From the NCBI GenBank assembly GCA_907163375.1, contig CAJQUW010016963.1, positions 161,296 through 225,295 on the forward strand: a DNA stretch of 64,000 nucleotides, written 5' to 3'. The stretch comes from Prostheceraeus crozeri. Its lineage: Eukaryota; Platyhelminthes; Polycladida; Euryleptidae. The notes under the pieces were generated by a model that was not told where the DNA came from, searched no databases, and saw only the letters and a list, made by a program, of their open reading frames with translations. The position numbers and the translations under genes were made by a program. The stretch's first letter is position 1. The number at the start of each line of letters is the position of its first letter. Below are positions 63,008-64,000 of the stretch, piece after piece.

Positions 63008-63015
63008 CTTATATA
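63008..63015 (-). promoter_or_regulatory. TATA box (TATATAAG)
   Basis: 49 nt upstream of the minus-strand ATG at 62959. Confidence 0.65.
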
Positions 63016-63070
63016 GAAAAGTCACACAAAGACACAATAGTGACCGATTACAGACGTGCATGATGACTCA

Positions 63071-63565
63071 TCATGCACGATATACAGTGACTGTTGAAGA
63101 TATTTCTTCATCACAAAGGGGAGAAGATGAAGTTTCAAAGGGTACATAACATGTAGAACACATAACGCTATGAGAACATGGTAAAAAGAGAAGGGATCGT
63201 TCCTGTTTAAAACATTTAACGCAGTTCCGTTCACATAATAATTTAAATGTCTCTTCTTCTAATTTCCTTCTGAAGTCACTTTTATTGGGAGAAATTTTTA
63301 TTAAAACACTGTCAGATGTCTCCTTCTTTCCATATCGTTCCAATTTGATCCTCCTAATTTCACTATCATTGCAGTGTAGCATGGAGAAATCCTCTATCCA
63401 CCTACGATCCAAATTGTGATTCATAGCATGCTCATCTAGATCCATTAGCCGATCAACTAAATCACCAGCGTTGATATTTTCAATGAGATTTGTTACAGTT
63501 TCCATAGCTTTGAACGAATATCCAAGGTCTCTTGCGACAACCCACGACGTTGGGATACTAGTCAT
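63071..63565 (-). CDS. IAP-like RING finger protein of Polinton 2 (164 aa)
   Basis: The C-terminal 55 residues form a RING of the type ending inhibitor-of-apoptosis proteins: NCVKCFKQERSLLFLPCSHS, VMCSTC, PLCDEEISSTVTVYRA. This can be compared with IAP '[20 protein letters not shown]...C..C...CPICRGTIKGTVRTF'. The N-terminal 110 residues are helical (FKAMETVTNLIENINAGDLV) with a charged linker, and no BIR domain is visible. RING proteins of this class act as ubiquitin E3 ligases, and viral versions blunt host cell death or immunity. It has its own TATA-like box and is the last gene before the terminal repeat array. The frame is intact. Confidence 0.7.
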   Translation of the reverse strand: MTSIPTSWVVARDLGYSFKAMETVTNLIENINAGDLVDRLMDLDEHAMNHNLDRRWIEDFSMLHCNDSEIRRIKLERYGKKETSDSVLIKISPNKSDFRRKLEEETFKLLCERNCVKCFKQERSLLFLPCSHSVMCSTCYVPFETSSSPLCDEEISSTVTVYRA

Positions 63566-63596
63566 TATTATTTATGTCATCAAACAACTATCTCAT

Positions 63597-63603
63597 ATTT
63601 ATA
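63597..63603 (-). promoter_or_regulatory. TATA-like box (TATAAAT) of the RING gene
   Basis: 32 nt upstream of the minus-strand ATG at 63565. Weaker than the TATATAAG boxes of the other genes. Confidence 0.5.
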
Positions 63604-63699
63604 GCTTAGTTTGTCTACGTAAAAGGAAAATCAATGTGTCATCTTGATTACAATGGTTTCAATAGTCACAATAGTAGTTAGAATTGCGGACGCACTGAT

Positions 63700-64000
63700 A
63701 GTGGATACGAACATGGATAGGAACATGTGTTCCGAATTGCCAATGCGAACATGTTCCGAATTGCGAATGCGAACATGGATATGAACATGTTCCGAATTGC
63801 GAATGGATGCGAACATGGATAGGAACATGTAAATAGGAACCGCGTTCCGATTGATAGGCGAATTGAGATCATACTCAATGATTCGGAACGCCTTGTTCCG
63901 AAATTGAATTAGAGTATGTGAATTAGAATAGGGATGCGAACATCTATTTCGGTACTTAAACAGGTGTTTGTTTTGAGACTGCTTGCTCAAATGCGACAAT
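63700..64000. repeat. Right-terminal repeat array of Polinton 2
   Basis: Tandem units built from GCGAACATG, ACATGGATAGGAACATGT and TGTTCCGAATTGC repeat about five times between 63710 and 63860. A less repetitive part ends in TTGCTCAAATGCGACAAT at the window edge. TTGCTCAATTGCGAC occurs near 40805 at the left end. Both ends thus share building blocks, though not as one long clean repeat. Confidence 0.65.

Larger units (their letters stand above)
40540..64000. mobile_element. Polinton 2 (adintovirus-type), broken, runs to the window edge
   Basis: At least 23 kb of less AT-rich DNA carrying a second, different Polinton gene set: PolB, TBP-like protein, adenain-type protease, major capsid, pX-like, penton-like, integrase with chromodomain, packaging ATPase and several accessory genes. 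Genes from 41.5 to 51.5 kb run rightward; those from 51.6 to 63.6 kb run leftward and converge on them. Arrays of GRACATGGATAGG(T/A)ACATGT-type repeats lie at both ends. A LINE is inserted in the penton-like gene. It is broken at roughly eight places. Shared proteins differ strongly from those of Polinton 1, so it is a separate invasion. Confidence 0.88.

Overview
This is metazoan nuclear DNA, probably from a marine invertebrate. It has spliceosomal introns, TTAGGG-type telomere repeats inside the sequence, several LINE clades, hAT transposons, LTR retrotransposons and Polinton/Maverick (adintovirus-type) elements. Only one small spliced gene (about 11.0-11.7 kb) looks like an ordinary host gene. 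Almost everything else is mobile DNA, much of it nested.

Layout. 0.4-1.3 kb: a LINE endonuclease fragment. 2.08-9.49 kb: a nearly whole, young Ty3/gypsy-type LTR retrotransposon with 427-bp LTRs, a 4-bp target duplication and a tRNA-Leu-type primer site. Its long pol continues past integrase into an extension ending in an SGNH/GDSL-like hydrolase domain. 9.5-15.8 kb: host-like DNA with the small spliced gene and a 5'-truncated LINE. 15.85-33.04 kb: Polinton 1, very AT-rich and broken. Its left arm, on the minus strand, carries integrase with a PLA2-like domain, two minor-capsid candidates, a major capsid protein and a fibre-like coiled coil. Its right arm, on the plus strand, carries a zinc-finger protein, ATPase A, PolB, an unknown, a penton-like protein and ATPase B; a minus-strand membrane protein sits at the far right. 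33.04-39.70 kb: the 3' part of an old LTR retrotransposon, split by a 3.75-kb hAT element that itself holds a 984-bp second hAT. About 40.5 kb to the window end: Polinton 2, a different lineage and also broken.

Polinton 2 reads, left to right: a small Cys-rich gene, a 155-aa protein, an eight-exon spliced gene, PolB, and a protein that looks like a two-repeat TATA-binding protein. Then come adenain-type protease, major capsid, basic pX-like protein and penton-like protein (interrupted by a 2.7-kb LINE), integrase with chromodomain, an unknown, the packaging ATPase, further conserved unknowns, and an IAP-like RING protein. Five of its gene starts lie downstream of TATATAA(G/A) boxes and a sixth of a weaker TATAAAT.

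The most unusual observations are all in Polinton 2. They are the TBP-like gene on an element whose apparent non-structural genes have TATA boxes, three hairpins with covarying stems and a conserved loop between PolB and that gene, and the spliced gene in which every coding intron is phase 0.
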